From Wolinella sp052173415 (lineage in GTDB: Bacteria; Campylobacterota; Campylobacteria; Campylobacterales; Helicobacteraceae), in contig JBQMYQ010000025.1 of the NCBI GenBank assembly GCA_052173415.1, positions 1 to 26,137 on the forward strand: a DNA stretch of 26,137 nt, given 5' to 3'. How positions within the stretch are numbered: position 1 is the stretch's first letter; the number at the start of each line of letters is the position of its first letter. The translations under genes and the position numbers were made by a program. The notes under the pieces were generated by a model. The model searched no databases. It was given only the letters and a program-made list of their open reading frames with translations, and was not told where the DNA came from. Shown here one piece after another: positions 9,401-17,969 of the stretch.

Positions 9401-12400
9401 GAGCCATCTTTCGCAAGAGATAGATAATAAAGCCCCAAAACCATATCTTGAGAAGGGACGGTAACCGCCTTTCCACTTGCAGGCAAGAGGATATTCATCG
9501 AGCTTAGCATTAGGAGCTTGCACTCGGTAATCGCCTCTTGAGACAAGGGCACATGCACCGCCATCTGGTCGCCATCAAAGTCTGCGTTAAACGCCGAGCA
9601 GACGAGCGGGTGAAGCTGGATTGCTTTACCGTCAATAAGTTTAGGGTGGAACGCCTGAATGGACTGCTTATGGAGCGTCGGCGCACGGTTTAGCATGACT
9701 GGATAGCCCTCGACAATCTCTTGCAAGCACTCCCACACCTCATTGCTCTTTTGCTCAATCATCTTTTTGGCTTGCTTCAATGTCGTCGCATAGCCCTTCT
9801 CCTCAAGTTTTGCCAAAATATGCGGCTTGAAGAGCTCAAGTGCCATTCCTTTAGGCAACCCGCACTGATCCATGCGCAGATTTGGACCCACAACAATGAC
9901 GCTTCGTCCTGAGAAGTCGACGCGCTTACCAAGGAGGTTTTGTCGGAATCGACCCTGCTTGCCTTTGATGATTTCAGAGAGCGATTTGAGTGGTCGCTTA
10001 TTTGCGCCTTTCACAGCATTTGCATTGCGTCCATTATCAAAGAGCGCATCGACAGATTCCTGCAACATGCGTTTTTCGTTGCGGATAATAATCTCGGGCG
10101 CATCCAGCTCCATGAGTCGCTTGAGCCGCTGATTCCTATTAATCACGCGTCGATAGAGATCATTCACGTCGCTAACGGCAAATTTGCCCCCATCAAGTGC
10201 CACAAGCGGGCGCAAATCCGGCGGAAGCACAGGCAAGGTAGTGAGCATCATCCATTCGGGTCGATTCCCTGAATTAAGGAAGCTCTCGACCACCTTGAGG
10301 CGCTTGATGATGGTCTTCTTTTTTGCCTCAGAGTTTGTGGATTTTACCTCTTCGCGCAATAACTGTAACAACTCAACAAGATCGATCTGGCTTAGCAGAT
10401 CCTTGACCGCCTCACCTCCCATCTGTGCGAGGAATCCAGTGTGCTCAAATCGCTGATTGAGGCTTTGATACTGCTCCTCATTGAGGACATCATACTTCGC
10501 AACAGGCTTTGTCCCCTCGTTGTCATAATACGCCTCGCCGGGGACTTTGACGATATATGCCTCATAATAGAGTACGCGCTCAAGGTCTTTCATCTTGACG
10601 CCCAAAAGCGTCCCGATACGACTAGGGAGCGAATTGACATACCAAATGTGCGCCACAGGCGTAACCAAATCGATGTGCCCCATTCGCGAACGACGCACGT
10701 TGGCTGAAGTTACCTCAACGCCACATTTTTCGCAGACAACGCCCTTGTAACGCATTTTTTTATACTTACCGCAAAGGCATTCATAATCGCGCACGGGTCC
10801 AAAGATTTTAGCGCAGAAAAGTCCGTCTCGCTCGGGTTTTAGGGTGCGATAGTTAATCGTTTCGGGCTTTTTAACCTCGCCATTACTCCAGCTTAAAATC
10901 TTCTCAGGGCTTGCGAGCATAAGCTGAAATGCGTTGAAATCTGAAGGGCGATCGTCCTCTTTAATGGGCATAGGCACGAAAGAATCCTCCTCCGACTTCC
11001 CATACACCGTCACATCAAGCGCAAGTGATTGAAGCTCTTTGGTCAAAACATAAAATGTCTCGGGAATCTCCGATTCCTTCACGGGCTCACCTCGCGTAAT
11101 CGCCTTGTAGGCTTTGACACGCCCCTCTACGTCATCGGATTTGACCGTCAGCATCTCTTTTAGCGTGTGTGCCGCGCCATACGCCTCAAGTGCCCACACC
11201 TCCATCTCACCAAATCGTTGCCCGCCAAAGAGCGCCTTACCACCCACAGGCTGCTGTGTAACAAGCGAATAAGGTCCTGTGCTTCGCGCATGCACCTTCT
11301 CATCGACGAGGTGGTGGAGTTTGAGCATATACATGTAGCCGACATTGACGCGCTCTTTCATCTTTGCGCCCGTTTTGCCATCATACAGCTCCGTCTTGCC
11401 GTCCGTATCGATTTTAGCAAGCTCAAAGAGTTTGGCAAACTCCTCCTCATTGACCCCCTCAAAAACCGGAGTGGCGAATTTCACGCCCTTGCTCCAATCC
11501 CTAGCATAGGCAATCAGCTCCTCATCGTTAAGCGCACGGACAAACTTCTCGATTCCTACCATTTTGGAAACCTGCGCAATTTCGATGATTCTCGCGCGCA
11601 ATTTATCAATCCACTCTTTACTTTGCTGCTCGAACATCTCGCCGATTTGCGCGCCGAGCTTTTTGCCCACAAGCCCCAAATGCACCTCTAAAATCTGCCC
11701 AATATTCATACGAGAAGGGACGCCTAGCGGATTTAGGACGATCTCAACGGGCTCGCCATCTTTAGTATAGGGCATGTCAATCTCGCGCACGATATTAGAG
11801 ACAATGCCCTTATTCCCGTGTCGTCCCGCCATTTTGTCGCCCACTTTCAGCTTACGCTTGGTTGCGACATAAATCTTCACAAGCTTCACGACGCCGCTAG
11901 GAAGAATGTCATCTTTCTCAAGAATCGAGAGCTTCTCCTCATGCTCCTCGCTGAGATTTTTCTTCTGCTCCAAGAAGCTGCTTTTAAGCTGGTCATAAGC
12001 ATTCTGAACGGATTTGGAATAGCACTTCACAAGCGCATTCATCGCAAAGCGATTGACCTTCATGAGATCGCTCTTATCGACCTTGCTTCCCTTTTTGTAG
12101 CTCTTTTCATTGACACTCGTGCCACTGGCAAGCGATTCCTTAGAGAGCATCGAAGTGAGGCGCAACACCTCCTCGCGATCAAGCATCATCAGCTTATCGT
12201 GATGCTCCAAATCAAGCCGCGCCTTCTCCTCTTCATACGCCGCAATCGCGCGATCGTCCTTCTCGTATCCCTTTTTGGTGAAGATTTTTACATCAATGAC
12301 CGTCCCTTCCAATGACGGGGGGCAGTAAAGGGATTTATTGACGACATGCCCCGCTTTTTCTCCAAAAATCGCGCGCAAAAGACGCTCCTCAGGAGTGGGC

Positions 12401-15117
12401 TTCACTTCGCCTTTTGGAGAGACTTTGCCCACGAGAATCATGCCCGCACTGACATAGGTGCCGATTTTTACGATTCCGCTCTCATCAAGATGAAGCAACT
12501 CCTCCTCGCGCACGTTTGGAATATCGCGAGTAATCTCCTCGATTCCGTGCTTTAGCTCGCGCGCCTCAATCTCTTTCTCATAAATATGAATGGAAGTGAA
12601 AGTATCCTGACGAATGAGCTTCTCGCTCACAACAATCGCATCTTCAAAGTTGTATCCATTCCATGGCATGAACGCCACGCGGATATTCTTGCCCAGCGCG
12701 AGCTCGCCCTTGTCCATATTCGGACCATCAGCGATGACTTGCCCCGCCTCAATCGCCTCGCCCTCATTGACGATAGGAGTTTGAGAAAAGCAGGTATTTT
12801 GGTTGGTGCGCAGATTTTTTTGCAAAGAGTAGTGATCGATATAAGCTCCACCCTCATCTTCGCCCAAAATATAGATATTTTTCGCATCGACTTTTTCGAC
12901 GATTCCCGCACGATCCGCCTTGATCGCTTCCCAAGAATCGCGCGCAACGGTCTTCTCCATACCCGTGCCGACCACGGGAGCATCGGGGTTAAGCAGGGGC
13001 ACGGCTTGTCGCTGCATGTTTGAGCCCATAAGCGCACGGTTAGCATCATCATGCTCCAAGAAAGGAATCAGCGACGCCGCCACGCCCACAACCATACCTG
13101 GGCTAAGATCGATAAGATCAACCTTGCTCTTTTCAGAGAGAACAATCTCGCCATTAATCCTCGTCTCAATGAGCTCTTCTTTAATGCTTCCATCACTCTC
13201 AAGCACCGTGCTGGCAGGGGCAATTACCAACCCCTCCTCTTGCGTCGCCGTGAGATAGACCACCTCATCGCTTACTTTGCCATCAATGACCTTTTTATAC
13301 GGAGCTTCGATGAAGCCAAGCTCATTGACTTTTGAATAGGTCGATAGCGTGTTGATAAGACCGATATTCTGACCCTCGGGCGTCTCAATGGGGCAGATAC
13401 GTCCATAGTGCGTAGGATGCACGTCTCGCACCTCAAAGCCCGCACGCTCCTTAAGAAGCCCGCCCTCGCCCAGCGCAGAGAGGCGTCGCTTGTGTGTTAC
13501 TTCAGAGAGTGGATTGGTCTGATCCATGAATTGCGAAAGCTGGCCACCGGTAAAAAACTCAAGAATCGTGCCTGTAATCATTTTGGAATTGACCAAATCA
13601 TGAGGCATTAGCTCATCAAGATTCCCGCTCATAGTCGTGAGCTTATCGCGAATTGCCTTTTGCATTTTGACAAGCCCCGAATGAAGCTCGTTAGCAAGCA
13701 ATTCACCTATGGCTCGGATCCTTCGATTCCCCAAGTGGTCGCGATCGTCGATATGACCGTGCCCATTTTTGACACGAATGAGGTATTTGACAGTGTAGAT
13801 AATATCCTCATGCGTGAGCACGGTAACATACTGTGGCACATCAAGATCAAGCTTGTGATTCATCTTCATTCGCCCTACGCGCGTAAGATCATATCGCTCA
13901 GGGTCGAAGAATAGCTGTTGCACGAAGCTTTTGGCGGCATCTTTTGTTACAGGCTCGCCGGGTCGCATGACTTTATAGACGCGAATCGCTGCAAGGTCGT
14001 TGTCATCATCGATTTTTTCGGTTTGACGGAGCAACTTTAGCGACTCATTATCCGCAATAAATGAGTGAATAATCGAAGCATCGACGCCTTGTGCGAGGTC
14101 ATTAGCGATGATAAATTCACTGATTCCTAGCTCAGCGAGCTTTTTTAACTTACCCTCATCAAGCTGCACGAGCGTATCCAAAATCACCTCACCGCTCGCT
14201 TTATCCACGATAGGCTCGGCTAAATGGCGATCAAGCAGGATCTCAACGGGATATTCCACCCATTCCAGTCCCTGCTCTTTGAGCGTTTTGGCGCGTTTTT
14301 GGGTAAGGCGTTTGCCCGCGCCGATGATGAGATTCCCCGACTCATCGCGAATATCAAACTCAATCCTACCCACCATCTCTTCAGGATCAAAAGGCATAAG
14401 GTATTTGCCTTTCTCATAGCGCACTTTCATAAGCGGATAGAAAGTCTTGATGATGTCCTGTTTGCTGTATCCAAGCGCGCGGAAAAGGATAGTTACGGGG
14501 ACTTTCCTGCGTTTATTGATCCGCACATAAAGGGTATCTTTGGCATCATATTCAAAGTGGAGCCATGAGCCACGATCGGGGATAATCTGCCCTGTGTAGA
14601 TGAGCTTATTAGAAGAGGTCGCCGATTCCTCCTCTTTGAAGATTACACCGGGGCTTCTGTGGAGCTGATTGACAACCACACGTTCAACACCATTAATAAT
14701 AAACGAAGTGCGCTCGGTCATCAAAGGAATCTCACGAACAAAAATACTCTGCTCCTTGATGTCCTTCACTCCGAGCTTCTCGCCACTTTTTTCATCTTTC
14801 TCCCAAAGCACCAAACGGATCTTCACCTTCAGAGGAACAGAATAGGTCAAGCCCCGCTCCATCGCCTCTCTGACGGTATATCGCGGTTTCCCGTATTCGC
14901 ACCCAGCATACTCTAGCGTGAGGCGATTTTGAAGATCATGAATGGGGAATATCGATCGAAAAACCTTCTCGATTCCGCTCTCTTCATTGGCGGTAGGCAT
15001 CAAAAAAGAGTCATAGCTGTTGCGCTGAAGCTGAAGAAGATTGGGAATCGTAACGTCTTGAGGGATCTTTGTGAAATCGACCCGTAGTCTATTACCTGAT
15101 TTTAAAGTCTTTGGCAT
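6466..15117 (-). CDS. rpoBC: Fused RNA polymerase beta/beta-prime subunit
   Basis: One 2,883-residue open frame encodes the two large RNA polymerase subunits. Residues 1 to about 1,385 are beta: the rifampicin region near 524-545 reads GGQLSQFMDQTNPLSEVTHK, and the residues at E. coli positions D516, H526 and S531 are wild type. Beta ends around ALDVTVYGKSEEDSF, and beta-prime starts without a stop at about DFNAFQLMLASPEKILSWS. The beta-prime zinc finger (ECLCGKY...VVCEKCG), the catalytic NADFDGD motif near residue 1,845, and the second cysteine cluster (TCKAEKGVCSKCYG) all follow in frame. The ATG at 15117 has GAGG 9 bases upstream. The fusion is the normal state in Helicobacter and Wolinella, so it is a lineage marker and not an assembly error. 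Assembly of the core then needs one polypeptide, alpha and omega. Confidence 0.98.
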   Translation of the reverse strand: MPKTLKSGNRLRVDFTKIPQDVTIPNLLQLQRNSYDSFLMPTANEESGIEKVFRSIFPIHDLQNRLTLEYAGCEYGKPRYTVREAMERGLTYSVPLKVKIRLVLWEKDEKSGEKLGVKDIKEQSIFVREIPLMTERTSFIINGVERVVVNQLHRSPGVIFKEEESATSSNKLIYTGQIIPDRGSWLHFEYDAKDTLYVRINKRRKVPVTILFRALGYSKQDIIKTFYPLMKVRYEKGKYLMPFDPEEMVGRIEFDIRDESGNLIIGAGKRLTQKRAKTLKEQGLEWVEYPVEILLDRHLAEPIVDKASGEVILDTLVQLDEGKLKKLAELGISEFIIANDLAQGVDASIIHSFIADNESLKLLRQTEKIDDDNDLAAIRVYKVMRPGEPVTKDAAKSFVQQLFFDPERYDLTRVGRMKMNHKLDLDVPQYVTVLTHEDIIYTVKYLIRVKNGHGHIDDRDHLGNRRIRAIGELLANELHSGLVKMQKAIRDKLTTMSGNLDELMPHDLVNSKMITGTILEFFTGGQLSQFMDQTNPLSEVTHKRRLSALGEGGLLKERAGFEVRDVHPTHYGRICPIETPEGQNIGLINTLSTYSKVNELGFIEAPYKKVIDGKVSDEVVYLTATQEEGLVIAPASTVLESDGSIKEELIETRINGEIVLSEKSKVDLIDLSPGMVVGVAASLIPFLEHDDANRALMGSNMQRQAVPLLNPDAPVVGTGMEKTVARDSWEAIKADRAGIVEKVDAKNIYILGEDEGGAYIDHYSLQKNLRTNQNTCFSQTPIVNEGEAIEAGQVIADGPNMDKGELALGKNIRVAFMPWNGYNFEDAIVVSEKLIRQDTFTSIHIYEKEIEARELKHGIEEITRDIPNVREEELLHLDESGIVKIGTYVSAGMILVGKVSPKGEVKPTPEERLLRAIFGEKAGHVVNKSLYCPPSLEGTVIDVKIFTKKGYEKDDRAIAAYEEEKARLDLEHHDKLMMLDREEVLRLTSMLSKESLASGTSVNEKSYKKGSKVDKSDLMKVNRFAMNALVKCYSKSVQNAYDQLKSSFLEQKKNLSEEHEEKLSILEKDDILPSGVVKLVKIYVATKRKLKVGDKMAGRHGNKGIVSNIVREIDMPYTKDGEPVEIVLNPLGVPSRMNIGQILEVHLGLVGKKLGAQIGEMFEQQSKEWIDKLRARIIEIAQVSKMVGIEKFVRALNDEELIAYARDWSKGVKFATPVFEGVNEEEFAKLFELAKIDTDGKTELYDGKTGAKMKERVNVGYMYMLKLHHLVDEKVHARSTGPYSLVTQQPVGGKALFGGQRFGEMEVWALEAYGAAHTLKEMLTVKSDDVEGRVKAYKAITRGEPVKESEIPETFYVLTKELQSLALDVTVYGKSEEDSFVPMPIKEDDRPSDFNAFQLMLASPEKILSWSNGEVKKPETINYRTLKPERDGLFCAKIFGPVRDYECLCGKYKKMRYKGVVCEKCGVEVTSANVRRSRMGHIDLVTPVAHIWYVNSLPSRIGTLLGVKMKDLERVLYYEAYIVKVPGEAYYDNEGTKPVAKYDVLNEEQYQSLNQRFEHTGFLAQMGGEAVKDLLSQIDLVELLQLLREEVKSTNSEAKKKTIIKRLKVVESFLNSGNRPEWMMLTTLPVLPPDLRPLVALDGGKFAVSDVNDLYRRVINRNQRLKRLMELDAPEIIIRNEKRMLQESVDALFDNGRNANAVKGANKRPLKSLSEIIKGKQGRFRQNLLGKRVDFSGRSVIVVGPNLRMDQCGLPKGMALELFKPHILAKLEEKGYATTLKQAKKMIEQKSNEVWECLQEIVEGYPVMLNRAPTLHKQSIQAFHPKLIDGKAIQLHPLVCSAFNADFDGDQMAVHVPLSQEAITECKLLMLSSMNILLPASGKAVTVPSQDMVLGLYYLSLAKDGSKGEHKLFSNIDEIMVALDARAVEINTKIRTILDRRPIYTTVGRMIIKSILPDFVPANLWNKVLKKKDIATLIDHVYKEGGLGITAKFLDHLKDLGFKYATVAGISISSDDIRVPDIKRKNVENAKKKVKEIQAQFGAGLLTEQERYNKIIDVWTDTNNALGSEMMKLVQADKGGFNSIYMMADSGARGSAAQIRQLSAMRGLMAKPDGTIIETPITSNFKEGLNVLEYFISTHGARKGLADTALKTANAGYLTRKLIDVSQNVKVVMEDCGTHEGVEITDIAVGSELIEPLEERIFGRVVAEDVMDPITNEILASEGTLIDEDMAKRIKEAGVKSVIIRTPVTCKAEKGVCSKCYGLNLGEGKVTHPGEAVGVVAAQSIGEPGTQLTLRTFHIGGTASRSQEERQVIVEKEGFIRYYNIKTYKNKEGKNIVANRRNAAVLLVEPKIKAPFAGELRIDTAHEEVIVSIVGKKETARYSLRKSDIARPNELAGVTGKIEGKFYIPYANGTKVREHGSIVEIIKDGWNVPNRIPHASELKVEDNAPITQKIFSKERGIVKYYQLKGDHLERYREVSKGEKVDEKGVFAVVADENDREAIRHYIARGSIVEVADSAEVKPDTLIASPTSNEQIVIADWDPYSNPIIAESSGIVKYEDILPGVTVTEQVDELSGQTRLVVNEHLSTSFKPTIVIASKDGNLTRYALDPKTAVFVGDGASVEVADVLAKTPKALAKSKDITGGLPRVSELFEARKPKDPAVLAEIDGVISFGKPIRGKERVVVTADDGRTSEYAVDKSKHILVHNGEFVHAGEAITDGVVSSHDILRISGEKELHKYIVSEVQQVYRRQGVNIADKHIEIIVSQMLRQVKIIDSGNTKFIEGDLISKRYFREENERIMRLGGEPAIAEPVLLGITRAAIGSDSIISAASFQETTKVLTEASIAAKIDFLEDLKENVVLGRMIPVGTGVYKNRKIRIKEKSEGA

Positions 15118-15159
15118 GGTCTGTAACCTCGTAGTGGTATTTTGAGAGAATGATGCAAA

Positions 15160-15187
15160 CTAGGAGGGGAAAGCTCCCGCCTCCTAG
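15160..15187 (-). terminator. Strong hairpin between rplL and rpoBC (attenuator or processing site)
   Basis: CTAGGAGG and CCTCCTAG form a perfect 8-base-pair stem that continues inward past a bulged C. TTTGCATCATT follows on the minus strand. It lies in the 108-base gap, 38 bases after the rplL stop. A partial terminator and an RNase III site occupy the equivalent gap in E. coli, where they lower rpoB expression relative to the ribosomal proteins; a similar role here is inference. Confidence 0.6.
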
Positions 15188-15225
15188 CGTTAAGGCGATT
15201 CCGTAAAGATGGAAAACTACGAAAT

Positions 15226-15603
15226 CTATTTGACTTCTACTTTTGCGCCAGCCTCTTCAAGCTTCGCTTTCATCGTAGCCGCATCTTCTTTATTGACACC
15301 CTCTTTAATGGTGGTAGGCGTCTTCTCAACGGCATCTTTAGCCTCTTTTAGTCCAAGACCTGTGAGCTCTCGCACAACCTTGATGACGTTAATTTTCTTC
15401 TCGCCACCATCAAGTAGAACTACGTTGAATTCTGTTTTCTCTTCAGCCACTGCACCAGCCGCTGCACCAGCCGCTGCACCAGCAACCACAGTAGGAGCTG
15501 CAGAGACGCCGAATTTCTCCTCAAAAGCCTTAACAAGCTCAGAGAGCTCAAGCACGGATAGACCACCGATGTAGTCAAGAAGTTCTTCTTTCGTAATTGC
15601 CAT
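15226..15603 (-). CDS. rplL: 50S ribosomal protein L7/L12
   Basis: L7/L12 forms the flexible stalk that recruits translational GTPases such as EF-G and EF-Tu. The 125-residue product has the N-terminal dimerisation domain (ITKEELLDYIGGLSVLELSE), an Ala/Gly-rich hinge (about 38-52, VVAGAAAGAAAGAVAEE) and the globular C-terminal domain with KINVIKVVRELTGLGLKEAK. The hinge is encoded by a short repeat (gcaccagccgct) near 15450-15480. The start has AAGGAG upstream. Length and order (after rplJ, before rpoBC) are standard. Confidence 0.98.
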   Translation of the reverse strand: MAITKEELLDYIGGLSVLELSELVKAFEEKFGVSAAPTVVAGAAAGAAAGAVAEEKTEFNVVLLDGGEKKINVIKVVRELTGLGLKEAKDAVEKTPTTIKEGVNKEDAATMKAKLEEAGAKVEVK

Positions 15604-15650
15604 AGGATTCTCCTTGTTTTTTGTTTTTTATTTCAAATTTTACTGTGCGA

Positions 15651-16133
15651 TTAATTCGCCTCTTTTTGCTGCTTCAAATTATCCAAAGCGGTAACAAAAT
15701 ACCTTGCTGGCGCACTCCAAACAGAAAGCAACATGCCAATAAGCTCTTCTCTTGATGGTAGCTTGGAGACAGCTTCGATATGCGCTACATTCACGATGTT
15801 TCCGTCAAAATGTCCAAGCTTGACCTTAAATTTATCACTATTAGCTTCAGCAAATTTCACGATCGTCTTAGAGAGAGCAATCTGATCATCGCTCCAGACA
15901 AAAACATTCGTCTCTTTAAGCTCAAGCCCTTTGGCATTCGCATTTTCAAGTGCGATTCCCGCGAGGGTGTTTTTGACCACCTGAACCTTGACGCCATTTT
16001 CTCTAGCGGTATTCCTGAGCGCCTCAAACTGTCGGACACTTAAGCCCTTGTAGTCGCAAACAGCAATCGCACTGGAAGATTTAAACTCTGCGCTTAATGT
16101 TTCGATGATTTGAGTTTTTTCAGCTTTTGTCAT
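15651..16133 (-). CDS. rplJ: 50S ribosomal protein L10
   Basis: L10 anchors L7/L12 dimers to 23S rRNA at the stalk base. The 160-residue product begins MTKAEKTQIIETLSAEFKSS, with the conserved CDYKGLSVRQFEALR and VKNTLAGIALE, and ends in a helix (ARYFVTALDNLKQQKE) of the kind that binds L7/L12. GGAG stands about 11 bases before the ATG, which is rather far and may reflect the structured leader described separately. It forms a unit with rplL, 47 bases downstream. Confidence 0.97.
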   Translation of the reverse strand: MTKAEKTQIIETLSAEFKSSSAIAVCDYKGLSVRQFEALRNTARENGVKVQVVKNTLAGIALENANAKGLELKETNVFVWSDDQIALSKTIVKFAEANSDKFKVKLGHFDGNIVNVAHIEAVSKLPSREELIGMLLSVWSAPARYFVTALDNLKQQKEAN

Positions 16134-16149
16134 TCTAGGGTTTTCTCCT

Positions 16150-16219
16150 TTCCGACCTATAACCTATTGCAGGATAGGGGAATCCTAATTAAGCAGTCGC
16201 TCCCGCAGTCATCAGCCTA
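16150..16219 (-). promoter_or_regulatory. Ribosomal protein L10 leader-like RNA
   Basis: Between rplA and rplJ the minus strand reads GACTGCGGGAGC, then TGCTTAAT, then CCTGCAATAGG. The stem GCGGG (16203-16207) / CCTGC (16169-16173) and the unpaired CUUAAU match the conserved core of L10 leaders, where the L10-L7/L12 complex binds its own mRNA and represses rplJ-rplL. I recognised the pattern from memory; a covariance-model search would settle it. Confidence 0.6.
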
Positions 16220-16227
16220 AGATAAAC

Positions 16228-16246
16228 AAAAAGGCTCTTATCGAGC
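16228..16246 (-). terminator. Short hairpin with U tract at the end of rplA
   Basis: GCTC (16243-16246) pairs with GAGC (16234-16237) around a loop containing the rplA stop codon, and CTTTTTGTTTATC follows. The stem is only 4 base pairs (5 with a bulge), so it is at best a weak attenuator separating rplK-rplA from rplJ-rplL. Confidence 0.35.
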
Positions 16247-16942
16247 GTCCATCAACTCCTGCGTATCAAGCTCTAAAGAGGGGCTCATCGTAAGAGAAAT
16301 CGCCGCGTGCCGAATAAATTTGCCTTTTGCACTAGCAGGTTTCAGACGATTAATCGTCTTCACAAGCTCAAGCACATTTTCTTTAATCTTCTCAGCTTCA
16401 AAGCTCACTTTTCCCACAGGAGCGTGAATATTGCCTTTTTTATCGACACGGAAATTAACCTGCCCACTCTTAACGTTATTGACCGCCTTAACTACATCAG
16501 CAGTAACCGTCCCTGTTTTTGGGTTTGGCATGAGTCCCTTAGGTCCAAGAATCCGACCGACTTTACCCACAAGTGCCATCATATCGGGAGTTGCGATCAC
16601 AATATCAAAATTGATGTTACCATTTTTAATCTCCTCTGCAAGATCATCATCGCCCACCACATCAGCACCCGCACTGCGAGCTTCATCGGCTTTCACACCC
16701 TTAGCAAAAACCGCCACACGAACCTTCTTGCCCGTGCCGTGAGGAAGAACCACGGCACCGCGAATCATCTGATCCGCATGCCTAGGATCTACTCCGAGCC
16801 TCAATGCCACTTCAACCGTCTCATCAAACTTAGCAGAAGCAAGGGATTTAACATTAACAGAAGCGGTTGTAATATCGTATATTTTCTGCGTATCTACCTT
16901 TGCGAGCAAGGCTTGCATTCTTTTTGTAATTTTCTTTGACAT
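16238..16942 (-). CDS. rplA: 50S ribosomal protein L1
   Basis: L1 forms the mobile stalk that guides exit of deacylated tRNA, and in many bacteria it represses its own operon. The 234-residue product starts MSKKITKRMQALLAKVD and carries the hallmark GKVGRILGPKGLMPNPKTGT at about residues 127-146. The start is the ATG at 16942 with GGAG 6 bases upstream. A longer frame from a TTG at 16954 would place that GGAG inside the coding region and is unlikely. It follows rplK by 28 bases. Confidence 0.98.
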   Translation of the reverse strand: MSKKITKRMQALLAKVDTQKIYDITTASVNVKSLASAKFDETVEVALRLGVDPRHADQMIRGAVVLPHGTGKKVRVAVFAKGVKADEARSAGADVVGDDDLAEEIKNGNINFDIVIATPDMMALVGKVGRILGPKGLMPNPKTGTVTADVVKAVNNVKSGQVNFRVDKKGNIHAPVGKVSFEAEKIKENVLELVKTINRLKPASAKGKFIRHAAISLTMSPSLELDTQELMDAR

Positions 16943-16970
16943 TTTATACTCCAACTATCTTTCTGTTTTG

Positions 16971-17396
16971 TTAATCCACGATCTCAACACCCATACTTCG
17001 GGCACTTCCCTCGACAATCTTAATCGCACCCTCTTTGGAATTAGCATTAAGATCCTCCATCTTGGTTACTGCTATTTCAGCCACTTGAGCCCTAGTCAGC
17101 TTGCCAATCTTATTCTTGAGCGGATTATCAGAGCCTTTCTGGATTCCTGCAGCCCTCTTGATTAAGTCGGTAACCGGGGGCTTTTTGGTGATGAATGTAA
17201 AACTTTTGTCTTGATAAATCGTGAGCACCACAGGAATACTAAAACTCCCCATATCTTTCGTGCGCTCATTAAATGCCTTACAAAACTCCATAATATTTAC
17301 CCCACGCTGACCTAGTGCAGGACCTACGGGAGGAGATGGATTTGCCTTACCTGCAGGAATCTGAAGCTTGAGTTCGCCAACAATCTTCTTAGCCAT
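16971..17396 (-). CDS. rplK: 50S ribosomal protein L11
   Basis: L11 sits at the GTPase-associated centre and is needed for stringent-response sensing by RelA-type enzymes. The 141-residue product shows the proline-rich N-terminal signature (LQIPAGKANPSPPVGPALGQ) and the C-terminal rRNA-binding segment ending in ARSMGVEIVD. The length is canonical. The ATG at 17396 has AAGGA 7 bases upstream. It lies 24 bases after nusG in the usual secE-nusG-rplK-rplA order. Confidence 0.98.
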   Translation of the reverse strand: MAKKIVGELKLQIPAGKANPSPPVGPALGQRGVNIMEFCKAFNERTKDMGSFSIPVVLTIYQDKSFTFITKKPPVTDLIKRAAGIQKGSDNPLKNKIGKLTRAQVAEIAVTKMEDLNANSKEGAIKIVEGSARSMGVEIVD

Positions 17397-17420
17397 AATT
17401 CAATCCTTATTAGTTCTTTT

Positions 17421-17951
17421 TTATACGATTTTCTCTACTTGTGAATACAATATTTCTATGGGTGTGCTACGCCCAAAAATGGAGACATTGAGCTTCAATC
17501 GCCGATGCTCCATATCATACTCCTCGACAGTGCCTGTGAAATTTGCAAACGGTCCCTCAATAATCCTGACCACTTCCCCTGCCTCGAAAGAGATCTTGGG
17601 TTTGGGTGCAGCTCGATTCCTAACTTTTTCAAGAATCGTCTCAATATCAGAATCACTCAAAGGGGTTGGCTTCTTCGCCTCTCCGATAAAACGCCCTACA
17701 CGAGGAAGCGACTGGATAAGATGCCATAGCGCGGTGTCCAAATCCACTTTAATAAAGACATACCCAGGATAGAGACTGCGCTCGGTAATCTTCTTCTTGT
17801 TATTCTTGACCTCAATAATGTCCTCAGTCGGAACAACAATCTGCTCTAACCTATCCTCAATCTTATTCTCTCGAATGAGATTCTCAATCGCACGCTTAAC
17901 GGATTGTTCGCTACCCGAATAAGTCTGTATTGCATACCATTCAAATGACAT
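17421..17951 (-). CDS. nusG: Transcription termination/antitermination factor NusG
   Basis: NusG binds the beta-prime clamp to suppress pausing and links RNA polymerase to Rho or the ribosome. The 176-residue product has the N-terminal NGN domain (EWYAIQTYSGSEQSVKRAIE ... RSLYPGYVFIKV) and a C-terminal KOW motif (GEVVRIIEGPFANFTGTVEE, about 123-142). AGGA stands 6 bases before the ATG. It follows secE by 18 bases. No insertion or truncation is apparent. Confidence 0.97.
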   Translation of the reverse strand: MSFEWYAIQTYSGSEQSVKRAIENLIRENKIEDRLEQIVVPTEDIIEVKNNKKKITERSLYPGYVFIKVDLDTALWHLIQSLPRVGRFIGEAKKPTPLSDSDIETILEKVRNRAAPKPKISFEAGEVVRIIEGPFANFTGTVEEYDMEHRRLKLNVSIFGRSTPIEILYSQVEKIV

Positions 17952-17969
17952 AAGCTTTCCTGTCTTAGG

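Noticed and set aside
13470..13560. Rifampicin-resistance substitutions in the beta region.
   Set aside because: The residues most often altered (E. coli D516, H526, S531) are wild type; the other differences fit normal divergence.
15440..15490. Short tandem repeat gcaccagccgct as a possible CRISPR-like or phase-variable repeat.
   Set aside because: It is in frame within rplL and encodes the Ala-rich hinge typical of L7/L12. No CRISPR array occurs anywhere in the window.
16307..16939. A 210-codon plus-strand open frame antisense to rplA.
   Set aside because: It lies wholly opposite a certain ribosomal protein gene and its translation looks like no protein family. The same holds for plus-strand frames at 21547-22152, 11167-11691 and 11818-12315.
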